In this document: positions 57,182 through 64,000 of the stretch, in pieces
Numbering within the stretch: position 1 is the stretch's first letter
Layout: every line of letters begins with the position of its first letter
NCBI RefSeq assembly: GCF_016587355.1
Contig: NZ_BNJF01000012.1
Span: 1-64,000 of the forward strand
Direction of reading: 5' to 3'
DNA length: 64,000 nucleotides
Source of the DNA: Ktedonospora formicarum
GTDB lineage: Bacteria; Chloroflexota; Ktedonobacteria; Ktedonobacterales; Ktedonobacteraceae
Position numbers and translations under genes: made by a program
The notes under the pieces: model-generated
The model's input: only the letters and a program-made list of their open reading frames with translations
What the model was told of the DNA's origin: nothing
Databases searched by the model: none

Positions 57182-58048
57182 ATGGGACAGTCACCAGACT
57201 TTGACAAGATCAAGCAAGAAAATGTGTATGGTATGGAGCACTGGAGCGCCCGAGACCTTGCTCCTCTCTTGGGTTATGCCAAGTGGGAACGGTTTGAAGG
57301 CGCTATTAAACGTGCTATGACAGCATGTGAGAAGTCAGGGAATCGTGTAGAGGATCACTTTCCCAGCGCCGGGAAACAGATACAGTTTGGTAAGGGCGCG
57401 ACACAAGATGTAAAAGATTATGCGCTTAGTCGATTTGCCTGCTACCTTATTGCGCAGAATGGAGACCCCCGTAAACCTGAGATAGCGACGGCGCAGGTGT
57501 ACTTTGCTATCTCTACGCGAGCGAATGAGATCCATGAGCTGCGGCGTCAGCAAGAGGAACGCCTGGAGATGCGCTTAAAGGTCATTGAGAGCTACAAATT
57601 ATTGGGGCAAGCAGCGCAGCAAGCGGGAGTCAATACGGAAAACTTTGGCATTTTTATTGATGCAGGTTACCTTGGTCTGCATCGTCATACATTAGAGGAA
57701 CTGAAGGAGCGTAAGGATATTCCCGACGATGAGGACTATCTAGATAACATTGGGCGTGCGGAACTGAGCGCGATTGACTTCAAAAATAACCTTACTGAAG
57801 GCAAGATTCGAGGAGAGGGAATTACTGGCCTGGATGATGCCTCGCAGGCGCACTACTTTGTTGGTGATCAGGTGCGGAAAGCTATTGAGGCAGTAGGGCA
57901 GCCCTACCCAGAAGATCTTCCCCCAGCAGCATCAATCCGCAAAATGATTGAAGAACGACGTCGTGCCAGCAAGAAGCGCAGACTGAAGGCTCAGGAGCCA
58001 GAGCAGGGCCAGGGGACGCTTTTTGATGATTTCGAGGGAAATGGGTAG
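57182..58048 (+). CDS. DinD/BRO-N-like DNA-damage-inducible-type protein
   Basis: The start at 57182 follows GGAGGAAAAACA. The 288-residue protein has a BRO-N-like N-terminal domain (HWSARDLAPLLGYAKWERFE, DYALSRFACYLIAQNGD) and the DinD-type middle (NFGIFIDAGYLGLHRHT). Its tail is basic (ASKKRRLKAQ) and ends in LFDDFEGNG. DinD antagonises RecA filaments in E. coli; a similar role is possible. Confidence 0.8.
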   Translation: MGQSPDFDKIKQENVYGMEHWSARDLAPLLGYAKWERFEGAIKRAMTACEKSGNRVEDHFPSAGKQIQFGKGATQDVKDYALSRFACYLIAQNGDPRKPEIATAQVYFAISTRANEIHELRRQQEERLEMRLKVIESYKLLGQAAQQAGVNTENFGIFIDAGYLGLHRHTLEELKERKDIPDDEDYLDNIGRAELSAIDFKNNLTEGKIRGEGITGLDDASQAHYFVGDQVRKAIEAVGQPYPEDLPPAASIRKMIEERRRASKKRRLKAQEPEQGQGTLFDDFEGNG

Positions 58049-58052
58049 GCGG

Positions 58053-58076
58053 AAGTGTCTGTAGCTACAGACACTT
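58053..58076. repeat. Partition-like palindrome copy (24 bp)
   Basis: AAGTGTCTGTAG and CTACAGACACTT form a perfect palindrome 5 bp after the DinD-like gene. Confidence 0.85.
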
Positions 58077-58133
58077 TTGGAAATTATGACCAGATAAAAG
58101 AGAGATTGTGCTTATAGGAAGGTTGAAAGACAA

Positions 58134-59006
58134 ATGCTCGAAGAAGCAGAGATGCGAAGGCTGGCCATGATTCAATATATGTACACGCAAGCCGTGGAGC
58201 AGGTCAGTAAGCCAGAGCCGCTTAATATGTTAGCAGTCCTCACATTTCATGATGCCGTCGAACTCTTTCTTGCGCTTGCCGCAGAACACCTTAATGTGGG
58301 AAAGGAAGATCAAAAATTTGTAACATATTGGGATGTGATCAATCCAGTACTCCCAAATAAAGATTTTGGACAAAGGGCAAGCATGACTCGTCTCAATAAG
58401 GCCAGAGTAGGTTGGAAACACTATGGCATCCAGATACCTGGCCCGGATATAGAGAGTTTTCACTCAAGTGTTACAGATTTCTTCCAAGAGAATACACCAA
58501 AGGTATTTGGAATCGCCTTTGACGAAATTGCGATGGCGATGCTTGTACAAGATGAAGATGTCCGAGACCTTCTGCTAAAAGCAGAAAAATTGAACAGTAG
58601 TAGTGATCTCAAAGCTGCCATAAAGGAAATAAGTATTGCCTTTCTAATACTTTTTCATGGCTTTGAATGGAATGCTATGAGACAGAACAGCATTCATCTT
58701 CGCGGAGTTTCCAGACGTACCTCTCCTAGGATTGAGCACGAGGCACCTAAAGAGCTTTCTCGGTTTGCAAGAGAGATCGAAAAGGAGATAAGCACCCTTC
58801 ATGAGCAGGTCAGACTTCTCAGTTTGGGAATCGATTATCGACGATATATGCGGTTTAAATCGCTCACGCCTACTGCGGTTCTTTATATGAGTGGTAAATA
58901 TGAGACGCTTGGAAATGGAAAAGCACAATATCACCAGGATTTTCTTTTCTGTTATTCTTTCGTAATTGAATGTGCTCTCCGCCTCCAAGAGATTCGGTTT
59001 GTCTAG
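58134..59006 (+). CDS. HEPN-like protein of unknown function
   Basis: The 290-residue protein is all-helical. Residues 32-45 read LTFHDAVELFLALAAEHL and residues 92-104 LNKARVGWKHYGI, giving an RxxxxH motif as in HEPN nucleases and toxins. The C-terminal half is unrecognised. A HEPN role is tentative. The next palindrome follows its stop codon after 28 bp. Confidence 0.55.
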   Translation: MLEEAEMRRLAMIQYMYTQAVEQVSKPEPLNMLAVLTFHDAVELFLALAAEHLNVGKEDQKFVTYWDVINPVLPNKDFGQRASMTRLNKARVGWKHYGIQIPGPDIESFHSSVTDFFQENTPKVFGIAFDEIAMAMLVQDEDVRDLLLKAEKLNSSSDLKAAIKEISIAFLILFHGFEWNAMRQNSIHLRGVSRRTSPRIEHEAPKELSRFAREIEKEISTLHEQVRLLSLGIDYRRYMRFKSLTPTAVLYMSGKYETLGNGKAQYHQDFLFCYSFVIECALRLQEIRFV

Positions 59007-59034
59007 CTGAATCATTGGCAGTTTTGGGTTATAG

Positions 59035-59086
59035 GCGTCCTCTTTGCAAAGTGTCTGTAGCTACAGACACTTTGCAAAGAGGACGC
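59035..59086. repeat. Partition-like palindrome copy (52-bp perfect palindrome), upstream of parA
   Basis: The core is extended by perfect arms GCGTCCTCTTTGCAAA and TTTGCAAAGAGGACGC. It lies 52 bp upstream of the parA start, so it may also act as a parAB operator. Confidence 0.9.
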
Positions 59087-59138
59087 GAACCGATATACTT
59101 AGTGAGGAAGGTTGCGAGCGCAAGGAAAGGAGACTGGT

Positions 59139-60062
59139 ATGAGTGACGCGCGAACGATGTTTGTTGGCAGTGGAAAAGGTGGAACCGGAAAGACAACGAC
59201 CGCCCAAAATCTCGCATCAGCATTTGTGGCAGCAGGGTATCGAGTATTGGGCGTGGATGGTGATGGCCAGGCATCATGGAGCCATCTCAACGGCCTTTTC
59301 CCGCGGCAAGGTCGCCCCAACATTTATTCTGCTCTCAAGCAGCTTATTGAGCAATACGAAACAAAGGTCGGTATTTATCATCTTCCTTCGGGTCTCGATT
59401 TTATCCCTTCGAGTTCTGGCTTGCATAAAATTGTGAGCGACCTGGCAAGTGTGGAGCGCAGCGAGTATCTTTTGCAGCAGTTGTTGACCCCGCTCAAGGG
59501 ACGATATGACCTCATTATTATTGATTGCCCTCCGGCTCTCAATGCGTGGACCAATAATATTTTCATGGCATGTGATGATGGCATCATCACAATCCAGCTC
59601 GAACCGTTAGGAATTGCGAGCGCTGGCGAAACACTAGAGTATTTGCAGGGGTTGAGAAAGCGTGGACTCTTTATGCATCATGATCTCAAGCTCTCCGGTG
59701 GGTTAATCACCATGATGGATTCCCGCACTGCCATTCACCGCAATCTGGCCGAGGTCGCGCAGGAACAGCTTGGTCAACATATGAGCATCTTTTCCACGCG
59801 CATCGAGCGCACGATCCAGTTCCCCGAGGCGCAGTATTTCGGCTTGCCAATTGATCTGTATAACAAGGACAGTAAAGGAACGGCTGCCTATGCCGCGCTC
59901 GCCGAGGAAGTATTAGCAGGCACAAGCCTGCGGAGTGTGTCGGGATTGCAGGTTCCCGCTCGATTTGCGGATAGTTTGCTGCAAGCTGCATCCTCAATTG
60001 AGGAGCAGGCCGGTGAGAATGGGACCGAGGTGACCTGGGAGGAAATAGATGTCGTCATTTAA
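59139..60062 (+). CDS. parA: ParA-type partition ATPase
   Basis: The start at 59139 has AAAGGAG six bases upstream. The 307-residue protein has the deviant Walker A SGKGGTGKTT (residues 11-20), A' motif VDGDGQAS and Walker B YDLIIIDCPPA. No N-terminal DNA-binding extension is present, so it is like chromosomal/type Ib ParA rather than P1 ParA. It drives segregation together with ParB. It overlaps parB by 14 bp. Confidence 0.95.
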   Translation: MSDARTMFVGSGKGGTGKTTTAQNLASAFVAAGYRVLGVDGDGQASWSHLNGLFPRQGRPNIYSALKQLIEQYETKVGIYHLPSGLDFIPSSSGLHKIVSDLASVERSEYLLQQLLTPLKGRYDLIIIDCPPALNAWTNNIFMACDDGIITIQLEPLGIASAGETLEYLQGLRKRGLFMHHDLKLSGGLITMMDSRTAIHRNLAEVAQEQLGQHMSIFSTRIERTIQFPEAQYFGLPIDLYNKDSKGTAAYAALAEEVLAGTSLRSVSGLQVPARFADSLLQAASSIEEQAGENGTEVTWEEIDVVI

Positions 60063-61320
60063 CCGCCGAATTACTCAACAGAAGAAGAAGCAGCAGCAGC
60101 CTGCTGAGCAATCATCTCTTCCTTCTCAAGCTCCTGTTGTTGAGGAACACAAGAGTCTTCCTCAACAACAGGAGTATTATGGCGATGATCAGACTGCCTC
60201 TGAGGATCGCCCGAAGTGGGAGCGCACAATTCCTCCGCGTCGCATTCGTCCCAATCCCTTTCAGGCCCGCCTGATTTTTGATGAAGAGAAACTTCAAGAG
60301 TTGGCAGATGGAATGACAGAGCATGGGTGGGTTGGTGGAGGATTGCCGGTGCGCCCTCATCCCACTGAGGCAAACACCTATGAGCTGGTCTGGGGAGAAC
60401 GCCGCTGGCGCGCAGCGCAGATGGCGCAGTTGGAAGCTATCCCATGTGTCATTAGCGAGTATTCAGACGATGACCTGATTGAGCTTGGTCTCCTCGAAAA
60501 CATCCAGCGCGAGAATCTTACCAACCTAGAAGAAGGCCAGGCGTATGTCAAACTTCTCGCCATCCAGAGCACTGATGGAAAACCCCGCTACTCTATCCGG
60601 CGTCTTGCCCAACGCATTGGGAAGGACAAGAGCTATATTGAGGATCGGCTCCTCTTGGCTCGTGTGTCCCTCGATGTGCAGCAACTCGCGACTGATCAGC
60701 CAGATATTTCGCCTCGTATCTTGCGAGAGTTAGATGCTCTTTCGAAGATGTTAGAGCCAGAGGAGCGTAAGCCAGTGTTAGATGGGGTGCGCAAAGGACA
60801 TTTGCGCATTGAGGATGTGCGCGAGATTCGCAAAGATATTGAGCACCTCTCGTCCTTGCCCTTGGAAGAGGAACTGTCTGTAGCTACAGACAGTTTAGAG
60901 CCTCCGACCTCGTTTGACTTGCCCCCTCATGGCAAAGTGTCTGTAGCTACAGACACTTTGGGGCCAAAAGACTCTCAACAGACAGATATCGAAGAAAAAC
61001 TGTCTGTAGCTACAGACAGTTCGGAACAAATATTACCACGCAATAAGCCTTTGGAGGAAGAAGTGTCTGTAGCTACAGACACTCCAGGGCGTCCTCTCTC
61101 AGTACCAACATCTCTCACAGGGCGAAAAGTGTCTGTAGCTACAGACACTTTGGTTCTATCAAAGTCGTTGGATCGGGATACAACCGTGCTACAGCGGATT
61201 ATTCAGCGTCTACGCGATGATTGTGAGACGATGACAGCAGGGCAGCGAATGCTCGTGAAGCAACGCCTGGATGAGTGGCGCGGCGCTCTTGATCAATTGT
61301 CGTCTGATTTGGAAATTTAA
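60049..61320 (+). CDS. parB: ParB-type centromere-binding protein with five partition-like palindromes in its own gene
   Basis: The 423-residue protein has the N-terminal ParB/CTPase domain: NPFQARLIF, GERRWRAAQMA, and ENIQRENLTNLEEGQAY. A central helix-turn-helix follows (YSIRRLAQRIGKDKSYIEDR, residues 180-200). A linker (274-368) contains five copies of (V/L)SVATD(T/S), and a C-terminal helical dimerisation segment ends the protein. The linker repeats are the translation of five palindromes in the DNA. The protein is otherwise normal for the family, and the linker makes it longer than usual. Confidence 0.93.
   Translation: MSSFNRRITQQKKKQQQPAEQSSLPSQAPVVEEHKSLPQQQEYYGDDQTASEDRPKWERTIPPRRIRPNPFQARLIFDEEKLQELADGMTEHGWVGGGLPVRPHPTEANTYELVWGERRWRAAQMAQLEAIPCVISEYSDDDLIELGLLENIQRENLTNLEEGQAYVKLLAIQSTDGKPRYSIRRLAQRIGKDKSYIEDRLLLARVSLDVQQLATDQPDISPRILRELDALSKMLEPEERKPVLDGVRKGHLRIEDVREIRKDIEHLSSLPLEEELSVATDSLEPPTSFDLPPHGKVSVATDTLGPKDSQQTDIEEKLSVATDSSEQILPRNKPLEEEVSVATDTPGRPLSVPTSLTGRKVSVATDTLVLSKSLDRDTTVLQRIIQRLRDDCETMTAGQRMLVKQRLDEWRGALDQLSSDLEI
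60131..60174 (+). promoter_or_regulatory. 17-bp-arm hairpin in the 5' part of parB
   Basis: CTCCTGTTGTTGAGGAA and TTCCTCAACAACAGGAG are perfect arms around a 10-base loop, in codons 28-42. Such a stable mRNA hairpin could slow translation or mark an RNA processing site. Confidence 0.5.
60872..61151. repeat. Five partition-like palindromes inside parB
   Basis: Perfect palindromes lie at 60872-60895, 60933-60960, 60998-61021, 61062-61083 and 61126-61151. Copies 1 and 3 carry CTGTCTGTAG...CTACAGACAG instead of GTGTCTGTAG...CTACAGACAC. The change is present on both arms, so symmetry is kept. All five are read in the same frame. Spacing is roughly 60-65 bp. Confidence 0.92.
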
Positions 61321-61372
61321 CTCTCTTTACCGTAAAGGCAATAGGGCTCCTCTCGGATTATTTGAAGTGGAA

Positions 61373-61396
61373 AAGTGTCTATGGTTACAGGCATTT
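61373..61396. repeat. Degenerate partition-like palindrome
   Basis: AAGTGTCTATGGTTACAGGCATTT differs from the consensus at four to five positions and lies 53 bp after the parB stop codon. It looks like a decaying copy. Confidence 0.6.
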
Positions 61397-61417
61397 AGGC
61401 ATGAGCCGCTTTGCAAT

Positions 61418-62221
61418 TCATCCGTTTGGAGTCCAAACTTTTAGGTTGCTAAAGATTACATCTGTTGTCGATTGATCATCATCACAATCAGCAGCAATAC
61501 CAATTTGCCCATTGCTGTAGGTATCATCTTCAACTTTGCCGACTTGTTGTTTGTTTATGTAGAGAGTAAACATTTTGTCTCGAGCACTAATGGCTATGAG
61601 ATTGGTTTTCCCAAGGCCAATATGTATCTTATCTGACGGTTCTGATTTGTGAGCATACCCCAGCTCCCCTTTTTTATCATATCGTAAAAATTGAAAAGAG
61701 CCGTTTTGGCATATGCGAAAAAAATAAAATTTTTCAAGAATCTTATTAGCTCGTAAAACTAATGCGCCACAGTCTCCTTGTACAATTTTCAATTCAATTT
61801 CATAATCAAGATCTTTATAAGGAGCAGTTTGAGCATAGCAGAGATGAAAAAAAGGTGCTTTTGGTACGGTAACATGATATTCGCCCTTTTCCGAAGCGCA
61901 TTGACCTGTATATAAGTCCTTTGGTTTGTAATCCTCCCAAGCTGAAGCATTTTTGAATTGGTCATACATTTTTAAGGTTGTATTGGGAGCGTAGGGGTCG
62001 TTTCCAATGACTGAAGTTGTTGGTGTTGAAGTCGGAGAAAGCGATGTTGGTTTAGCAAGTGAAACAAGATAAGTGAACCAACCAGGATTTGCGAGCAAAA
62101 CAGGTACAAGTATTCCTATAACACTCACGATAACCCCGATAAATTGCCACACTGGATCACGATACCATTTATCTTTACTCTTCTGGTTAGATTCTCTTTG
62201 GTCGGACTGTCCCTGAGCCAT
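61418..62221 (-). CDS. Membrane-anchored laminin-G/DUF1080-like exterior protein
   Basis: One membrane helix (VWQFIGVIVSVIGILVPVLL, residues 25-45) is followed by a Thr/Pro/Ser stalk. An exterior beta-rich domain contains YDQFKNASAWEDYK, CGALVLRANKILEKFYFFRI, and FTLYINKQQVGKVEDDTYSN then GQIGIAADCD. This is the pattern of concanavalin-like DUF1080 domains that bind sugars or surface ligands. Codon use and AT content are somewhat unlike the neighbours. Confidence 0.65.
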   Translation of the reverse strand: MAQGQSDQRESNQKSKDKWYRDPVWQFIGVIVSVIGILVPVLLANPGWFTYLVSLAKPTSLSPTSTPTTSVIGNDPYAPNTTLKMYDQFKNASAWEDYKPKDLYTGQCASEKGEYHVTVPKAPFFHLCYAQTAPYKDLDYEIELKIVQGDCGALVLRANKILEKFYFFRICQNGSFQFLRYDKKGELGYAHKSEPSDKIHIGLGKTNLIAISARDKMFTLYINKQQVGKVEDDTYSNGQIGIAADCDDDQSTTDVIFSNLKVWTPNG

Positions 62222-62408
62222 AAAGCTACCTCCTCAGAGTAGGGGAGAATACATTGTAGAACAGAGCCAAATTGATTGAGCTTTGGAGAAATTCTCTCTT
62301 TTACAACGCTTGAAGAAGTAGCTTTTAGCACGTGATTTTGTTTCCCCTAAAATAGTGTGATTTGTAAATGTATTTCTCTATAACCTTGGATAATCTGCTC
62401 ACAACCCA

Positions 62409-62449
62409 AAGCGTCTGAAGCTACAGGCGCTTACCTCAAGCGCCTGTAG
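62409..62449. repeat. Degenerate palindrome plus inverted half-site
   Basis: AAGCGTCTGAAGCTACAGGCGCTT (in two 12-base arms) is a decayed palindrome. With the following AAGCGCCTGTAG it forms a perfect 12-bp stem (62421-62432 and 62438-62449) with a 5-base loop. It may serve as a terminator. Confidence 0.55.
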
Positions 62450-62464
62450 CCCCAGATCATCAGA

Positions 62465-62504
62465 AGGAAAGAGAGTGTCTGTAGCTACAGACACTCTCTT
62501 TCCT
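62465..62504. repeat. Partition-like palindrome copy (40-bp perfect palindrome)
   Basis: The 20-bp core is extended by AGGAAAGAGA and TCTCTTTCCT arms. It lies beside and overlaps the end of the minus-strand gene at 62503. Confidence 0.88.
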
Positions 62505-62683
62505 ATAGGACTCCTGAGAACCGTAGCACTGCCAAGATGATTCCCAGAAGAACGATACCGATTCCTACCCCACTCACCAACATAATCATCTGCTTTTGGC
62601 GTTGCTTTGATGGGTGGATCGGCTTGGGTTGTGGAGGTGTCCCCCCCTTCTGGGTCGTATCGATGGGTTGCTCGGCCCTAGGG
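62503..62683 (-). pseudogene. Detached C-terminal segment with membrane anchor
   Basis: In a frame different from the upstream gene, PIDTTQKGGTPPQPKPIHPS leads into a membrane helix (MLVSGVGIGIVLLGIILAVL). It is probably the natural C-terminus of the gene 62684-63451, separated by a frameshift near 62690. Confidence 0.5.
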
Positions 62684-63451
62684 TTAGGCGCGAAAGGAGC
62701 GTGGATCCGGCCAGGTGACCTCCTTTTGTGGATTACGGAAGGCTTCCTCATAAATGTCCACATAATCGTGAATCTTTTCCAGATATTCCTCCAGATTCTG
62801 GCACAGTCCCAATTCGTGAAGCGCTGAGACAACAGCCAGATCGCGTTGGTGGAAAGGACCACGGCTGGATGAAGGGAAATGGTATTTCACTTTGTCTTCA
62901 CGCGCTTTCTGGGCCAGGGCAACTGCTTTGGCATCAGGCAAGCTTTTGAGATCTTTAGAAATAGCTTGCCGCTCCTCAACGAATTGCTCCATATAGGCTG
63001 CTACCCAGCGCTTTACCATCTGCTTATACTCAGTGGGATTAGGTGGATTCTCAGGTGGATAACTACTTTTGACAGCGAGTTTGGCGAGTGCTAATGCACG
63101 CTCCTCAAGCTCGGCATCCAAAATAGTGACAGATCCTTCCTTCGCAATAAGGGCCTGCACTTCCTGAATGTCGTCGACTGCCTGGATTCGCGCCTGATTT
63201 GCCAATGGGCTGTTATCTGGAGCTGGTTGCAGTGCGCGTGTCGTATCTCGTTGGAGCTGGATGGGTTCATTTTGCTCGAAGTCGTCTGGAGATGTGACCA
63301 CGATCAAGATAATCCTTTCTACAGTAGGTGGCACCTGGAGGTGCGCGATCGCCACACTGGGAACAACAGTGAGGGAGCGAGAGGTGAATTTCCGTTGCCG
63401 CCAGTGTTTCCACGCATGGGGGCCATGTCGTCCATAACGGTGGTACATCAC
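62684..63451 (-). CDS. Hypothetical protein, probably frameshifted at both ends
   Basis: The 255-residue frame has a helical central domain (VDDIQEVQALIAKEGSVTIL, ALAKLAVKSSYPPENPPN, HELGLCQNLEEYLEKI). Near 63300-63370 a different frame encodes a zinc-ribbon-like segment (CCSQCGDRAPPGATYC), suggesting the original N-terminus lies there. The C-terminal frame continues at 62503-62683. I suspect one membrane-anchored zinc-ribbon protein gene broken by two indels. Confidence 0.5.
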   Translation of the reverse strand: MMYHRYGRHGPHAWKHWRQRKFTSRSLTVVPSVAIAHLQVPPTVERIILIVVTSPDDFEQNEPIQLQRDTTRALQPAPDNSPLANQARIQAVDDIQEVQALIAKEGSVTILDAELEERALALAKLAVKSSYPPENPPNPTEYKQMVKRWVAAYMEQFVEERQAISKDLKSLPDAKAVALAQKAREDKVKYHFPSSSRGPFHQRDLAVVSALHELGLCQNLEEYLEKIHDYVDIYEEAFRNPQKEVTWPDPRSFRA

Positions 63452-63459
63452 ATATTACA

Positions 63460-64000
63460 GTAGATTCAGGGGAACATCTATACAAGAGGGCACTAAGAGC
63501 TCTACACTCTATACAGTATACGTATGAGAATACATGTGTCAATCAAACAAGTGTTCTTAAAAGATATGTGTTCTCTCCACGTGCAAGAAGACCTGGCTCC
63601 AGGCCGAGCGTGGCGGCCTCTTCGGGGGTGTTGACACGATTTGGAATATCATGGTATAACAGACACATTAAAAGTTTGCTCTGAGAAGCAAAAGCAGAAC
63701 GATTCTGTGCGCCATCGTACTTGCCGGAGCAAAGCTCTTGGGCAGACGATGATGTGCGTCAAGTCGGAACCCGTCGTAACGTGCGGTAGTGTATGCTTGA
63801 GCCGGGAGAGTGCATGCAGGCTATAGCTATTGCAGGCTGTCCATGTGCTGGCTGCTAGACATGTTACTCCGTGAGGCTGCGGAGCCAGTGATCGTATCCT
63901 GGAAATGCCCTGGTTCAATTCGCCAGGTGGCTGTGTGTTGGGAAGATGGTCAGGGACCTGGGGTGCATTGTAAGAAAAGCGCATAAATGCTTCACCACAA
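63460..64000. other. Terminal region without a clear protein gene; possible structured RNA from 63707
   Basis: No convincing coding frame was seen after 63460. From 63707 (GTGCGCC) the sequence can fold: CATCGT at 63713-63718 pairs with ACGATG at 63746-63751 around an inner GAGC/GCTC hairpin. The GTGCG start and dense pairing resemble the 5' part of a group II intron. The window ends before any reverse-transcriptase frame would start. Confidence 0.3.

Noticed and set aside
60872..61151. VSVATDT repeats as a protein-level repeat domain of ParB
   Set aside because: The same sequence occurs as a perfect palindrome in intergenic DNA and the variants change symmetrically, so the DNA is the conserved entity.
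60872..61151. CRISPR-like array
   Set aside because: The repeats are palindromic, short, in frame within parB, with spacers that are coding and unequal, and no cas gene is present.
54874..62504. Palindromes as ordinary rho-independent terminators
   Set aside because: They lack a T-run, some lie inside coding frames, and one is upstream of parA. A secondary role in termination remains possible for the intergenic copies.
63871..63960. Possible tRNA (GGTTCAATTC followed by GCCAGG)
   Set aside because: The T-loop-like stretch does not give a 5-bp stem with a 7-base loop, and no acceptor or anticodon arm fits.

Overview
The window is bacterial accessory DNA that looks most like a large plasmid, megaplasmid or integrated replicon of a Ktedonobacteria-type Chloroflexota. 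That placement is an inference from the style of the proteins (XRE-TPR regulators, truncated FG-GAP-like membrane proteins, two-ORF IS elements). No rRNA, tRNA, CRISPR array or recognisable conjugation ATPase was seen.

Layout. 1-6.5 kb (minus strand) is a decayed restriction/defence locus: a PLD plus SNF2-helicase gene with several frameshifts, overlapped by an Eco57I-type adenine methyltransferase whose N-terminus is frameshifted off. An IS1-family-like element (6501-7809, 8-bp target duplication) follows. 8.1-10.8 kb and 24.9-29.8 kb are two halves of one minus-strand operon (Ycf46-like AAA+ ATPase, a DUF3150-like partner and small unknown proteins). They are separated by a 14.1-kb Tn3-family transposon (Tn3-A, 10809-24930, target duplication TACCA). 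Tn3-A is nested: its tnpA is split by a second Tn3-family transposon (Tn3-B, 13803-20244, target duplication AAGAG), whose own tnpA is split by an IS630-like element (16031-17236). The tyrosine recombinase of Tn3-A is split by a 1.29-kb element that encodes no visible transposase. Both transposons carry aminoglycoside/choline-kinase-like phosphotransferase genes.

29.9-42.7 kb is a long, tightly overlapping minus-strand cluster of about 25 small genes. It includes membrane proteins, a lysozyme-like protein, a C39-type peptidase, zinc-ribbon proteins, a Gp37/Gp68-type protein, an ASCH protein, a NUDIX hydrolase and an HNH protein. Its overall function is not recognised.

From 43.2 kb the strand switches to plus and the genes form a replication and segregation module: a MerR-like regulator, an XRE-TPR regulator, a possible Rep protein followed by two 22-bp direct repeats, a 616-residue putative initiator with 14 iteron-like motifs and an AT-rich inverted repeat inside its own gene, DnaB, HEAT/membrane and membrane/HTH proteins, a TIR-like protein, a DinD/BRO-like protein, a HEPN-like protein, and ParA and ParB.

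The most striking signal is a 20-bp palindrome, GTGTCTGTAGCTACAGACAC. It occurs, with a variant, eleven times between 47.9 and 62.5 kb and was not noticed elsewhere. Five copies lie inside the parB gene and one inside the putative initiator gene, always in the one frame that reads (V/L)SVATD. I propose it is the partition centromere (parS equivalent) of this replicon. The intragenic iterons upstream of dnaB resemble the arrangement of the lambda O gene and origin.
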